A stretch of 64,000 bases of DNA from Terriglobales bacterium. Its GTDB lineage: Bacteria > Acidobacteriota > Terriglobia > Terriglobales > Acidobacteriaceae. Shown one piece after another: positions 44,025 through 52,349 of this stretch. Position 1 is the stretch's first letter; the number at the start of each line of letters is the position of its first letter. The DNA lies in the NCBI GenBank assembly GCA_035691485.1, contig DASSIZ010000069.1:62001-126000 (forward strand), in the 5' to 3' direction. The notes under the pieces are model-generated. The model was not told the DNA's origin, searched no databases, and saw nothing but the letters and a program-made list of their open reading frames with translations. The position numbers were made by a program, and so were the translations under genes.

Positions 44025-44037
44025 CCGCCGAGGCAAA

Positions 44038-44532
44038 ATGACAAAAACGGGAAAGGTTGTGATCCGGAAATACGCCAACCGCAGGCTCTACGACACTTCC
44101 GGCAGCCGCTACGTGAACCTGGAAGACATCGCCGCCCTCATCCGAAATGGGACCGACGTCCAGGTGATTGACGGCAAGACTGGACAGGACCTGACCCGCG
44201 TGACACTGACGCAGATCATCCTGGAGGATGCGCGCCATGAGCCCGCCGGGGTGCCGCTGGAATTGTTGCGGCAGCTGATCGTGACCTCGGACACGGTGCG
44301 GCGCGAATTCGTGAAGTCGGCAGTGGACGCTTACTCGAAACTGCAAGACGCCGTGCAGAGCGGGATCAGCGGCGTGCGCGACGCAGCGCTTTCGCCTCTC
44401 GAAGCGGTCAGCGGATTCATGCAGGCCAATCGCGGGGAATCGCGCGACGTGCAGGAGCTTCGCGAGCGTCTCGCGGAACTGGAAACCCGCGTAAACAAGC
44501 CGAAGCGGCCAAGGCGGCGGGTGAAACGCTAG
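44038..44532 (+). CDS. phaR: Polyhydroxyalkanoate synthesis regulator PhaR
   Basis: This 164-residue protein starts MTKTGKVVIRKYANRRLYDT, the PHB/PHA accumulation regulator DNA-binding domain. SRYVNLEDIAALIRNGTDVQ and VIDGKTGQDLTRVTLTQIIL complete it. The C-terminal part is helical and phasin-binding-like (LEAVSGFMQANRGES), ending in a basic stretch. PhaR represses phasin and its own gene until it binds PHA granules. It is divergent from the phasin-like gene and overlaps the WS/DGAT stop by four bases (convergent). ATG 44038 is the domain-proper start. Confidence 0.93.
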   Translation: MTKTGKVVIRKYANRRLYDTSGSRYVNLEDIAALIRNGTDVQVIDGKTGQDLTRVTLTQIILEDARHEPAGVPLELLRQLIVTSDTVRREFVKSAVDAYSKLQDAVQSGISGVRDAALSPLEAVSGFMQANRGESRDVQELRERLAELETRVNKPKRPRRRVKR

Positions 44533-46154
44533 GCAACCGCGGTTTGGTGGCGCGCCGGGGGCTGGGTCGGCGCGTCTTCAGGGGACGATGGTGTGTGCGA
44601 CGAGGGTGGCACACGCGGGGGCACGGGCGCCGTGCCAGCCACCGATTGGTCCGGACTCGGCTTCACGGCACGCTGGCGTCTCCGCTTCCGCTTTGTCGGG
44701 ATCAGGCTCTTCTTCAATTCCCCGAAGCTGGCGGCAAGCAGCTTTTCGAACTGCCCGAGATCAGGCACAGCGTTCACGTCACCGGTAAAGCCAAAAAAAG
44801 CGGTCCCGTTGTAAGTCAGGACGGCACAGTTCATGCCCATCTCCCCGCCGATAGGCACATAGGGATAACACGCGACCATCTTGTGCCCGAGCAGGTAGAG
44901 CGGCGTCTCGGGGCCGCGCACGTTGGTAAAAATCAAGTTGCAGATACTGAGCGGCAACTGGCTGACCAGCGGTCCAAGCAGAGCCTGCAGCGGGCTTGGG
45001 ATGGTGCCGAGCAAAGTGCCGGCGAAGCCTACAAACTCAGCCAGACGCGCGTTTTTCAGCTGCGTCATCTGTTCGCGCACAACCGCGATTAGTTTTTTCG
45101 GGTTCGAGATGTCCAGGGGGAGCGTGACGGGAAGAAAGGTGATGCGGTTTCCGAGTTCGCCGGAGTCTTCCTTGGCGCGAACACTCACCGGAACAACAAT
45201 GCGCAACGAACGTCCGCGAACCCGCACCCGGTGCAGTTCCGCATAGCCTCGGACGGCGGAGACAATCGTAGCCAGGGCCACGTCGTTCACGGTGGCGCCA
45301 CAGGCGTCTTTCACGGCCTTGATCTGTGCCAGCGGAATCTCGGCCCAGTGAAATTTCTGCGGCCCGCGGCATACGATATTGAACGGCAAGCGCTCGGCCG
45401 GTGCGGCAACTTCCGGCAGCAGACGGTTGAATTCGGTTGCGAGATTCACCCCGCTCTGATGATTCGTGCCGTTGGGGACGGCTTCCGCCTGCGCGCGTCC
45501 ATCGCGCGGCTTGGGGGCAGCGACGAGAGTTTCTGCAAAGCTCAGCAATTCCGAGTGCGCGCTCAGCAACTGCTGAACGGCCGAAAGAGATGATTGCACC
45601 AGGCTGTCCAGTAAGGATGGCTCTTGCCCTTCCGCGGGCGCGGCGGAACGCGGATGCGACCCGGTGCGCGACGGCGCCGGGCTGGCATCCATGAGAGCAT
45701 TCATCAGGCCGATTCCGGCCAATCCGTCGGCCAGGCAATGATGCACGCGAACGATGAGTCCGGTGCGGTTCCCAGGGAGCCCGTGCACCAGAGTCAGGTC
45801 CCATAGCGGACGCCCGTGATCCATCCTCTGGCTCAGGATGCGGGCGGCTGCCTCTTTGAACGCCGCGGTGGTACTGCGGGAGAGCCGCGTCTCCCGGATG
45901 TGATTGCGCACATCGAACTCGGGATCGTGGCTCCAAGTTGGAAGCCCAAGATTCAAGGGCGGAATCTTTACCCGCTGCCGATAGCGCGGCACGACATCGA
46001 GCTTCGTCTCGATGTAGCGCATGAACTGTTCCAAGGGAATTTCGCCGTCGAAGATGCTGGCCGACGCGATATGCAGCGGCATACCCTCGCGTTCCAGGTA
46101 CAGAAAAAGGGCGTCTCCGAACGAAAGAGAGTCGCGCTGTTTCAGTTCCGCCAT
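44529..46154 (-). CDS. Wax ester synthase / diacylglycerol acyltransferase (WS/DGAT)
   Basis: This 541-residue enzyme starts at ATG 46154 (MAELKQRDSLSFGDALFLYL). The catalytic HHxxxDG is HHCLADG at 138-144, with upstream PLWDL (116-120). The ND-type C-terminal motifs include GATVNDVALATIVSAVRGYA, GNRITFLPVTLPLDI, and NLIFTNVRGPETPLYLLGHK. It joins acyl-CoA to fatty alcohols or diacylglycerol to store wax esters or triacylglycerol. It starts ten bases after adhE, so the two are probably co-transcribed. The C-terminal 50 residues are a basic, Pro-rich tail. Confidence 0.93.
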   Translation of the reverse strand: MAELKQRDSLSFGDALFLYLEREGMPLHIASASIFDGEIPLEQFMRYIETKLDVVPRYRQRVKIPPLNLGLPTWSHDPEFDVRNHIRETRLSRSTTAAFKEAAARILSQRMDHGRPLWDLTLVHGLPGNRTGLIVRVHHCLADGLAGIGLMNALMDASPAPSRTGSHPRSAAPAEGQEPSLLDSLVQSSLSAVQQLLSAHSELLSFAETLVAAPKPRDGRAQAEAVPNGTNHQSGVNLATEFNRLLPEVAAPAERLPFNIVCRGPQKFHWAEIPLAQIKAVKDACGATVNDVALATIVSAVRGYAELHRVRVRGRSLRIVVPVSVRAKEDSGELGNRITFLPVTLPLDISNPKKLIAVVREQMTQLKNARLAEFVGFAGTLLGTIPSPLQALLGPLVSQLPLSICNLIFTNVRGPETPLYLLGHKMVACYPYVPIGGEMGMNCAVLTYNGTAFFGFTGDVNAVPDLGQFEKLLAASFGELKKSLIPTKRKRRRQRAVKPSPDQSVAGTAPVPPRVPPSSHTPSSPEDAPTQPPARHQTAVA

Positions 46155-46164
46155 GACCGTGCCC

Positions 46165-48861
46165 TCATGCCGGCAATTTTTCGCCGGTTGGTAGATGCGT
46201 GTCGCTGGACTGGGCGCCCCGACCCTGGTAAGCGCGCCAGAGCAGGTCGGACAACTCACCCATCAGCGGCATTCGCGGGTTCGATCGCCAGGAAGGATCG
46301 TCAAACGCAACCTGAATGAGATCCGGAACGGCGCGCTCAAATTCTTCTTTCGAGATGCCCATCTCCGAGATGGCACGGGGAAATCCGAGGCGATCGAGCA
46401 GTTGCTCGATAGCGCTCACCAGGTTCCTGACTTTTTCATTGATCGTGGAACCGCCCAGGCCGAGCCGGTCGGCGATGGCGGCATATTTCTTGTGCGCCAC
46501 GTACGTGCGCTGGTTCGGGGAAGGCATGAACTTGGTCGGCACGGAAGCGTTGAAGGCGATGACGTGGGGCAGCATCAGCGCGTTGGAGCGTCCGTGCGCC
46601 ACATGAAAACGGGCGCCGAAGGCGTGTGCGAGCGCATGGTTGACGCCGACCGAAGCGTTGGCGAACGCAATTGCCGCAATCGTTGCGGCATTGTGCATCA
46701 TGGTTCGCGCCTCTTCGTTCCGTGGATTCTCGAAAGCAATCGGCAGGTACTCGAACGCCAGTTGAATCGCCTGCATGGCATTGGCGTCGGTGTAGGGCGA
46801 CGCATAGATGGAAACCGCCGCCTCCAGCGCGTGCGTCAGGCAATCAATGCCGGTATCGGCGGTCAGGCCTTTGGGCATGGACATCACGAACTGCGGATCG
46901 ACGATGGCGACGTCCGGCGTTAGGGAGTAATCGGCGAGGGTCACCTTGCGCCCGCGTTGCTTGTCGGTGAGCACGGCAAAAGGCGTGACTTCGCTGCCGG
47001 TTCCGCTGGTCGTCGAGATCGCAACCAGCCGCGAGCGGTTCACTTTCTCGCTGGGAAAGCTCACCACGCGCTTGCGAAGATCCAGGAAGGGCGCGCCGAG
47101 TTGCTCCAGGTCGGCCGCGGGCGATTCGTACTTGAGCTTCATGATCTTGGCGGCATCGATCACCGCGCCGCCGCCAAGGGCAATGATCTGGTCGGGCTGA
47201 TACTGGTGGAAGTCCTGCACGCCTTGCGCGATCACACTCACTTCCGGCTCGGCATCGGGAATGATGGTCAGGTGAACGCGCGTCTCGGGTGGCAGGTGAC
47301 GTCGTACGATGTCGGCGTGCCCGATCTGTTCCAGCGCTGCATTCGTGACGATGACGGTGGAACGCGATGGGATCTGCCGCAGGTTTTGCACGGCGTTCAG
47401 GTTGAAATAAATCTCGCTCGGAATGCGGAGCCACATGTGCGCCTGAGTCCTCCGGGCAACGCGCTTGATGTTGAGATAGTGAAAAACATTGACGTTGTCC
47501 ATGGTGCTGTTGCCGCCGCCAGTGCCGCAGCCGAAGGAGAATGTCGGCACCATGTCGTTGTAAACACCGCCGAGCGCGCCAATGGAGCCTGGCGAATTGA
47601 CGATAATGCGGCCGGCATTGATCATCTCCGCAAATTTCCGCACGATCGAATCATTGGTAGAGAAGATGACGCCGGTGTGCCCGAGTCCGCCGAAGTGGTT
47701 GACCTCAACGCAGGTCTTTAGCGCCTCATCGGTTGATTTCGCGCGATAGACGGCGAGCACGGGAAATAGCTTTTCCGCCGAGAGCGGAAACTCCGGGCCG
47801 ACGCCCTGGATGGGCGCGATCAGCAGCTTGGTGTTGCCCTCGACCGGGATTCCGGCAAAGCCCGCGATGTCGGCCGCCTTCTGCCCCACGGCCAGTGGTT
47901 GCATGCACCCGGTTTTTGGGTCAATCACAGTACGCGCGAGTATCCGGGCCTCTTTATCACTGCAAAGATGCGCGCCGAGTTCAGCGAACTTCTTCAGCAC
48001 CGCGTCATAGATCTCCTCGTCAATCACGACCGTCTGTTCGGAGGCGCAGATGGTGCCATTATCAAAGGTTTTGGAAGTGATGATGTCGACCACCGCCATG
48101 TCGAGATCGGCGGTCTTCTCCAAGTAGACTGGCGTGTTGCCCGCGCCCACGCCCAAGGCCGGTTTGCCGGAACTGTAGGCCGCTTTCACCACACCGGGGC
48201 CGCCCGTGGCATCGATCAGGCCGATGCCCTTGTGGTGCATCAGGTAGTCGTTGTCCTGCAGGGTGTGCGATTCCAGGCAGGTGAAGACGCCTTCGGGCGC
48301 GCCCGCCTTGAGCGCGGCCTCATACATCACCTTGACCGCCTCGTGGCAGCAGCGCCAGGCGTTGGGATGCGGGCTGAAGACGACCGCGTTTCGCGTCTTG
48401 ATCGCCATGATGCACTTGAAGAGGACGGTCGAGGTCGGATTCGTGATCGGCGTCATCGACAGGATGACTCCGATCGGTTCTGCCACCTCCACCAGGCCGC
48501 GCTCAGGAAATTCCCGAATGGCGCCGACGGTGCGCTTGTCCTTTATGTAGTTGTAAACGAATTCCGTGGCCACCATGTTCTTGAGGGCCTTGTCTTCCAT
48601 GACCCCGAGACGCGTTTCCTCGACGGCGAGCCGCGCCAGCGGCATGGCTTGTTGGAGGCCCGCCAGTACCATCGGCTGAACAATGCGGTCTACGTCTTCC
48701 TGGGTGTAGCGGGAAAACGCGGCCGCGGCGGCGCCGGCCTGCGCCACCAGGCCATCCAGGTACGCGATTCTCTCCTGGCTGATGATTGCAGGCTTCGCAT
48801 CGGGAATTGCGGGATCACGTGGCGCCTGAGTTGGTTGGAGAACTGGGGCTGCGGTGGTCAT
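46165..48861 (-). CDS. adhE: Bifunctional aldehyde-alcohol dehydrogenase
   Basis: ATG 48861 (MTTAAPV) gives 898 residues. The first 450 are an acylating aldehyde dehydrogenase (GVILSMTPITNPTSTVLFKC, catalytic Cys in GTICASEQTVV). The second half is an iron alcohol dehydrogenase (LGGGAVIDAAKIMKL, TSGTGSEVTPFAV, and iron ligands in GIDCLTHALEA and NHALAHAFGARFHVAHG). The fusion is the AdhE type that reduces acetyl-CoA to ethanol, or other acyl-CoA to alcohols. Here it heads a two-gene unit with WS/DGAT, suggesting alcohol supply for ester storage. Confidence 0.95.
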   Translation of the reverse strand: MTTAAPVLQPTQAPRDPAIPDAKPAIISQERIAYLDGLVAQAGAAAAAFSRYTQEDVDRIVQPMVLAGLQQAMPLARLAVEETRLGVMEDKALKNMVATEFVYNYIKDKRTVGAIREFPERGLVEVAEPIGVILSMTPITNPTSTVLFKCIMAIKTRNAVVFSPHPNAWRCCHEAVKVMYEAALKAGAPEGVFTCLESHTLQDNDYLMHHKGIGLIDATGGPGVVKAAYSSGKPALGVGAGNTPVYLEKTADLDMAVVDIITSKTFDNGTICASEQTVVIDEEIYDAVLKKFAELGAHLCSDKEARILARTVIDPKTGCMQPLAVGQKAADIAGFAGIPVEGNTKLLIAPIQGVGPEFPLSAEKLFPVLAVYRAKSTDEALKTCVEVNHFGGLGHTGVIFSTNDSIVRKFAEMINAGRIIVNSPGSIGALGGVYNDMVPTFSFGCGTGGGNSTMDNVNVFHYLNIKRVARRTQAHMWLRIPSEIYFNLNAVQNLRQIPSRSTVIVTNAALEQIGHADIVRRHLPPETRVHLTIIPDAEPEVSVIAQGVQDFHQYQPDQIIALGGGAVIDAAKIMKLKYESPAADLEQLGAPFLDLRKRVVSFPSEKVNRSRLVAISTTSGTGSEVTPFAVLTDKQRGRKVTLADYSLTPDVAIVDPQFVMSMPKGLTADTGIDCLTHALEAAVSIYASPYTDANAMQAIQLAFEYLPIAFENPRNEEARTMMHNAATIAAIAFANASVGVNHALAHAFGARFHVAHGRSNALMLPHVIAFNASVPTKFMPSPNQRTYVAHKKYAAIADRLGLGGSTINEKVRNLVSAIEQLLDRLGFPRAISEMGISKEEFERAVPDLIQVAFDDPSWRSNPRMPLMGELSDLLWRAYQGRGAQSSDTHLPTGEKLPA

Positions 48862-49003
48862 GACGCCTTCTCTCCGGCACTTGGCTTGGCAACATGCCAT
48901 GCTAACCGCGGTCGGACCAGCGGGAGCAGAATACGAAAGAGGAATGCCTTCGGACCCGTACCAGATTGGAACACGCTTGTGGCGCCTCACGGTGTGCCGT
49001 GCG

Positions 49004-50782
49004 TCACAGAACCGTGTTTATCGAAACTGAGGAGTGAGTTGCGATCGGATCGGCAGTATCGTTCCACGATGTATCCGCCGCACGCGGCACGAACGACATG
49101 GCGCGCTCGGCGAGGGCGGTGATGGTCAGGCTGGGGTTAACGCCGAGATTGGCTCCGACCACGGAGCCGTCACACACGTACATGTTCCGGTATCCGAAGA
49201 CGCGGTGGCGATGATCAACGACGCCGCGCTCGGGAGAGTCGGCGATCACGCAGCCGCCGATGCAATGTGCGGTCCCGGGAACGTTGAACAGGATTTCCGG
49301 GAGCATGCTCATGGCGGTGCCGCCGGTCAGGCGGGCGAAATTTTCGGCAAAGGCATTGGCGGCAGGAATGTAGGTAGGGACCTTGTCACCGCGGCTGACC
49401 AGGAACTTGCGAAACGGCCAGAACCAGGGACGCTGCCAGCGCATCTCGATGTGGCCGTCCAGCGCCTGCATGCAGAGCAGGATCACCGACTCGCGCGCCC
49501 ACCCCCACGGTCGAAACAGGCGCATGCTCTTCACCGGATGCCGCAGTAGCGCGCCCGCAAAGTTGGCGAGCCAGAGCAGAATCCGTCGCGGGCCGGGGCG
49601 GCCGCCGGTCAGGATGGTGGAAAGCAGGCTTATGGCGTCGGAGCCGCTCGGGTAGCGCACGGCCTCGACGTGCGTGTGCTCGTCGATGTAAATGCCCGAG
49701 CCGATGGCCACCCCTTTCGATAGGTCGTCCTTGCAGCCGGGAATTCGCACCCCGATCAGCGATTCGGAGTTGGTGCGGACGTGCTTGCCGACCTTGTCGC
49801 TGATGCGCGGAAGCGAACCGCCGTCCTTCAGTCGAAACATCAGCTCCATGGTCCCGAGAGAGGAGGCGGCGAAGACCAAGCCGCGGCAGGTGAACCGGTG
49901 CGGCCGGCGACGCAGCCAAGCGGTGGAGCACACTGTATGCACTTCGTATCCATCACTGCCGTCGGCGGCGCCAAGGGGCTTGACGTCGACAACCTGCGTC
50001 TCGGCAAAAATACGGGCGCCGTGTTTCTCCGCCAGGTAGAGATAGTTCATGTCCAGGGAATTCTTGGCGCCATGACGGCAGCCCATCATGCAGCCGCCGC
50101 AGGCGGTGCACGTAGTGCGCTCGGGGCCTTCTCCGCCCAGATAAGGATCGGGCACGGTCTTGCCCCCCTGGTCGCCTTCCTTGCCCTGAAAGATCGCAAC
50201 GCTGGTGCGATAAAAACTCTGCCCCACGCCCGCAGCCTCGGCGGCGCGCTGCAGCAGGCGGTCCGCCGGGCCCAGAATCCGGTTCTCGGTTACCCCAAGC
50301 ATCGCGGAAGCAGCATCGTAGTGGCGCGCCATTTCCCTCTTCCAATCCGCAAGGTCGCGCCACGACCCGGAGTCCCAAATCTTGTCGGGGGGGCGCAGGA
50401 GGGTGGCGGCATAGGTGATGGAACCCCCGCCGACAGCGCAACCGTGCAGGATGGTGACGTGGCGGAAGAAGCGCATGTTGAAGAAGCCGCGCAGCGCCAG
50501 CTTGGGCCGCCAGAACCAGCGGTGCAGCGACCAACTCGTCTCCGGATAATCGGCGGCGGTCCAGCGCCGTCCCATTTCCATGACGGCGACGCGGTAGCCC
50601 TTCTCGGTCAGCCGGTGGGCACTGACACTACCGCCGAAGCCGGAGCCGATCACGATAAAGTCGAAATCGAATTGTGGGGTGCCGGCCGCCATCTCAGCCG
50701 AACTATACTCGTCCTGCGGCGGCGCGAAGCGAGCGATTCGCTGTGGCCGGCGCTTATTCCCATTGTGGTTTAACTCAGCCAT
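49004..50782 (-). CDS. GMC-family FAD oxidoreductase (cholesterol-oxidase-like)
   Basis: The start is uncertain: ATG 50782 gives 592 residues, ATG 50692 begins 30 residues later, and a frame to 50902 would read through the tRNA and is rejected. Seen are the FAD Rossmann motif FDFIVIGSGFGGSVSAHRL, GCAVGGGSITYAATLL, FeS-like cysteines (CTACGGCMMGCRHGAKNS), RTNSESLIGVRI, and the C-terminal GGCVIADSPERG-(x)n-VCDGSVVGANLGVNPSLTI. These fit the GMC branch near cholesterol oxidases. The substrate is probably a sterol or hopanoid-like alcohol, but this is not shown. Confidence 0.85.
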   Translation of the reverse strand: MAELNHNGNKRRPQRIARFAPPQDEYSSAEMAAGTPQFDFDFIVIGSGFGGSVSAHRLTEKGYRVAVMEMGRRWTAADYPETSWSLHRWFWRPKLALRGFFNMRFFRHVTILHGCAVGGGSITYAATLLRPPDKIWDSGSWRDLADWKREMARHYDAASAMLGVTENRILGPADRLLQRAAEAAGVGQSFYRTSVAIFQGKEGDQGGKTVPDPYLGGEGPERTTCTACGGCMMGCRHGAKNSLDMNYLYLAEKHGARIFAETQVVDVKPLGAADGSDGYEVHTVCSTAWLRRRPHRFTCRGLVFAASSLGTMELMFRLKDGGSLPRISDKVGKHVRTNSESLIGVRIPGCKDDLSKGVAIGSGIYIDEHTHVEAVRYPSGSDAISLLSTILTGGRPGPRRILLWLANFAGALLRHPVKSMRLFRPWGWARESVILLCMQALDGHIEMRWQRPWFWPFRKFLVSRGDKVPTYIPAANAFAENFARLTGGTAMSMLPEILFNVPGTAHCIGGCVIADSPERGVVDHRHRVFGYRNMYVCDGSVVGANLGVNPSLTITALAERAMSFVPRAADTSWNDTADPIATHSSVSINTVL

Positions 50783-50818
50783 GCCTGGCGTTGTTCCCGG
50801 CGTTGATAATAAAAATGC

Positions 50819-50908
50819 TGGCGGAGAGAGTGGGATTCGAACCCACGTTACCCTTTCGAGTAAACACGCTTTCCAAGCGTGCGCCTTCAGCCACTCGGCC
50901 ATCTCTCC
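50819..50908 (-). tRNA. tRNA-Ser(GGA)
   Basis: This is a 90-base cloverleaf with acceptor GGAGAGA/TCTCTCC. The anticodon stem CACGC/GCGTG has loop TTGGAAA (anticodon GGA), a long serine-type variable arm follows, the T-arm is GTGGG-TTCGAAT-CCCAC, and CCA is encoded. It reads UCC/UCU codons. Confidence 0.96.
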
Positions 50909-51081
50909 GGAGAGACTGCGAAGGCAGGACTACTTCATTCTAGCGTATTCGCAGGCCCGAGCCGCCCACGCCCCTCTTGGCGAATTGGGAAATTCAGGAA
51001 TCGACGAATCCAGGCGGTAAGTCGGAAGGAACTCTGCGGTAGGACGTACGATTGCGCTGCAGACTCGCGGTTGACTCTTGC

Positions 51082-51861
51082 TTACTGGACTCCTGAGGTG
51101 CTGCCGTTCCCGTTGCCTGCAGCCGCCGCCTCCGCCATGTCAACAGAGCTGCCGCCCTTATCCATAAGCCGATGATGCACGCAATACAGCGCCAGTTCGA
51201 GGCGGTCGGAGACGCCCAGCTTGTCGTAGATCTTGCGCAGGTAATTCTTGATCACCTGCTCGGTGGTACCGACTTCCTGCGCGATCTCCTTGTTGCGCAT
51301 GCCCTGTGCCACGCCGGAAACGATCAGCAGTTCCTTGTCGCTGAGCCGGTTTTTGGGACGTGGCGAGGTCAGAAGCGTGGCTTGCGAACGGTAGGCCTCG
51401 ATCACCCAGTTGACGCCGCGATTATCGAGCCAGGTCTCGCCCTCGGCAACCTTGCGCACGCACTTCACCAGCAGGTCAGGCGCAACGGAATGGGTCACAA
51501 TGCCGCGAACGCCCCGCCGCAGGTATTCGACAGTTTGGTCGGCGTCCGCCTCCGCGGTAATGACGATGATCTTCAGCTCCGGCGCGCGCTTCAGAATTTC
51601 CGAGGCGGCTTCCAGGGGGTTGGCCGAAATTACCGATTGGAAAATCAGCACGTCGGCAGGAAACTTGGCGGCGGCGGCAAGAGTTTGCCCCAGAGACTCC
51701 GCTTGCGCGACGACCCGCAGGTCGTCTTCTACCGCAAAAACCTTGCGGATGCCGACGCGGAAGATGGCCTGTGAGTCCGCAATGATAACGCGGATCTGCC
51801 GAACGCTTTCGGCAGATGCAGCTTGACTGTCGGACTGTGCCTTAACCGGGCCCCCGGCCAT
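51082..51861 (-). CDS. NarL/FixJ-type regulator with degenerate receiver
   Basis: ATG 51861 follows GGGGAGG by three bases (a GTG at 51873 is possible) and gives 259 residues. The C-terminal LuxR helix-turn-helix is intact: LSDKELLIVSGVAQGMRNKE, IAQEVGTTEQVIKNYLRKIY, DKLGVSDRLELA. The receiver is not: the phosphoacceptor position reads PADVLIFQS, with Phe in place of Asp. The first pair is ADSQ and the Lys after strand 5 is replaced (VTHSVAPD). It is therefore probably phosphorylation-independent. A PilZ gene precedes it by 18 bases on the same strand. Confidence 0.88.
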   Translation of the reverse strand: MAGGPVKAQSDSQAASAESVRQIRVIIADSQAIFRVGIRKVFAVEDDLRVVAQAESLGQTLAAAAKFPADVLIFQSVISANPLEAASEILKRAPELKIIVITAEADADQTVEYLRRGVRGIVTHSVAPDLLVKCVRKVAEGETWLDNRGVNWVIEAYRSQATLLTSPRPKNRLSDKELLIVSGVAQGMRNKEIAQEVGTTEQVIKNYLRKIYDKLGVSDRLELALYCVHHRLMDKGGSSVDMAEAAAAGNGNGSTSGVQ

Positions 51862-51879
51862 GTGCCTCCCCACGAGGTC

Positions 51880-52221
51880 CTATTGGCTACGCTCGAACCG
51901 GTAATCGTCAATCACCGCCGCAATGGCACGGCGTCCGCCTTCGACGCTACAACGTACTACGCGTCCCATTCCGGTGACCAGTACATCTGTGGTTGCGCCC
52001 AACACTGCCGCCGGCATTTGGATGGAAAATTCCAATGACGATCCGACCGTCATTTCCGATTCCAAGTTAAACAAAACTCCACCGGCTGAAATGTTCTGCG
52101 TTTCCGCATGGTGTTGTTCGCCAGAACTGGTGATGGCGATGGGGAGCCTGAGCGGGAACCGTACTGCAGTCCGCAATTCCGTTGATATCTCTTCGTTCGT
52201 CACAGAGTGCTTAGAGTACAC
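51880..52221 (-). CDS. Single-domain PilZ protein
   Basis: This 113-residue protein is one PilZ domain: RTAVRFPLRLPIAI (RxxxR-like, reduced to R-x3-R: RTAVR), TQNISAGGVLFNLESEM as the (D/N)xSxxG strand, then TGMGRVVRCSVEGGRRAIAA. Both c-di-GMP motifs are present, so binding is plausible. It lies 18 bases upstream of the degenerate NarL-type gene and should be co-transcribed with it. The pair could form a c-di-GMP-to-gene-expression link. Confidence 0.85.
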   Translation of the reverse strand: MYSKHSVTNEEISTELRTAVRFPLRLPIAITSSGEQHHAETQNISAGGVLFNLESEMTVGSSLEFSIQMPAAVLGATTDVLVTGMGRVVRCSVEGGRRAIAAVIDDYRFERSQ

Positions 52222-52349
52222 CCGGTTTTCGCGGCCGGGAAAGTTACCAAAGTGATACGGAAACAGGCACTTGCGGCCGGTTACCGCTGCTTGTCGTCAT
52301 CACTCGTTGGGCTAAACCAAAAGTGTTTTTGAGTACCGCCGCCCCTTGT

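Noticed and set aside
50783-50902. N-terminal extension of the GMC oxidoreductase.
   Set aside because: The extension is a translation of the tRNA-Ser gene and its flank and so cannot be coding.
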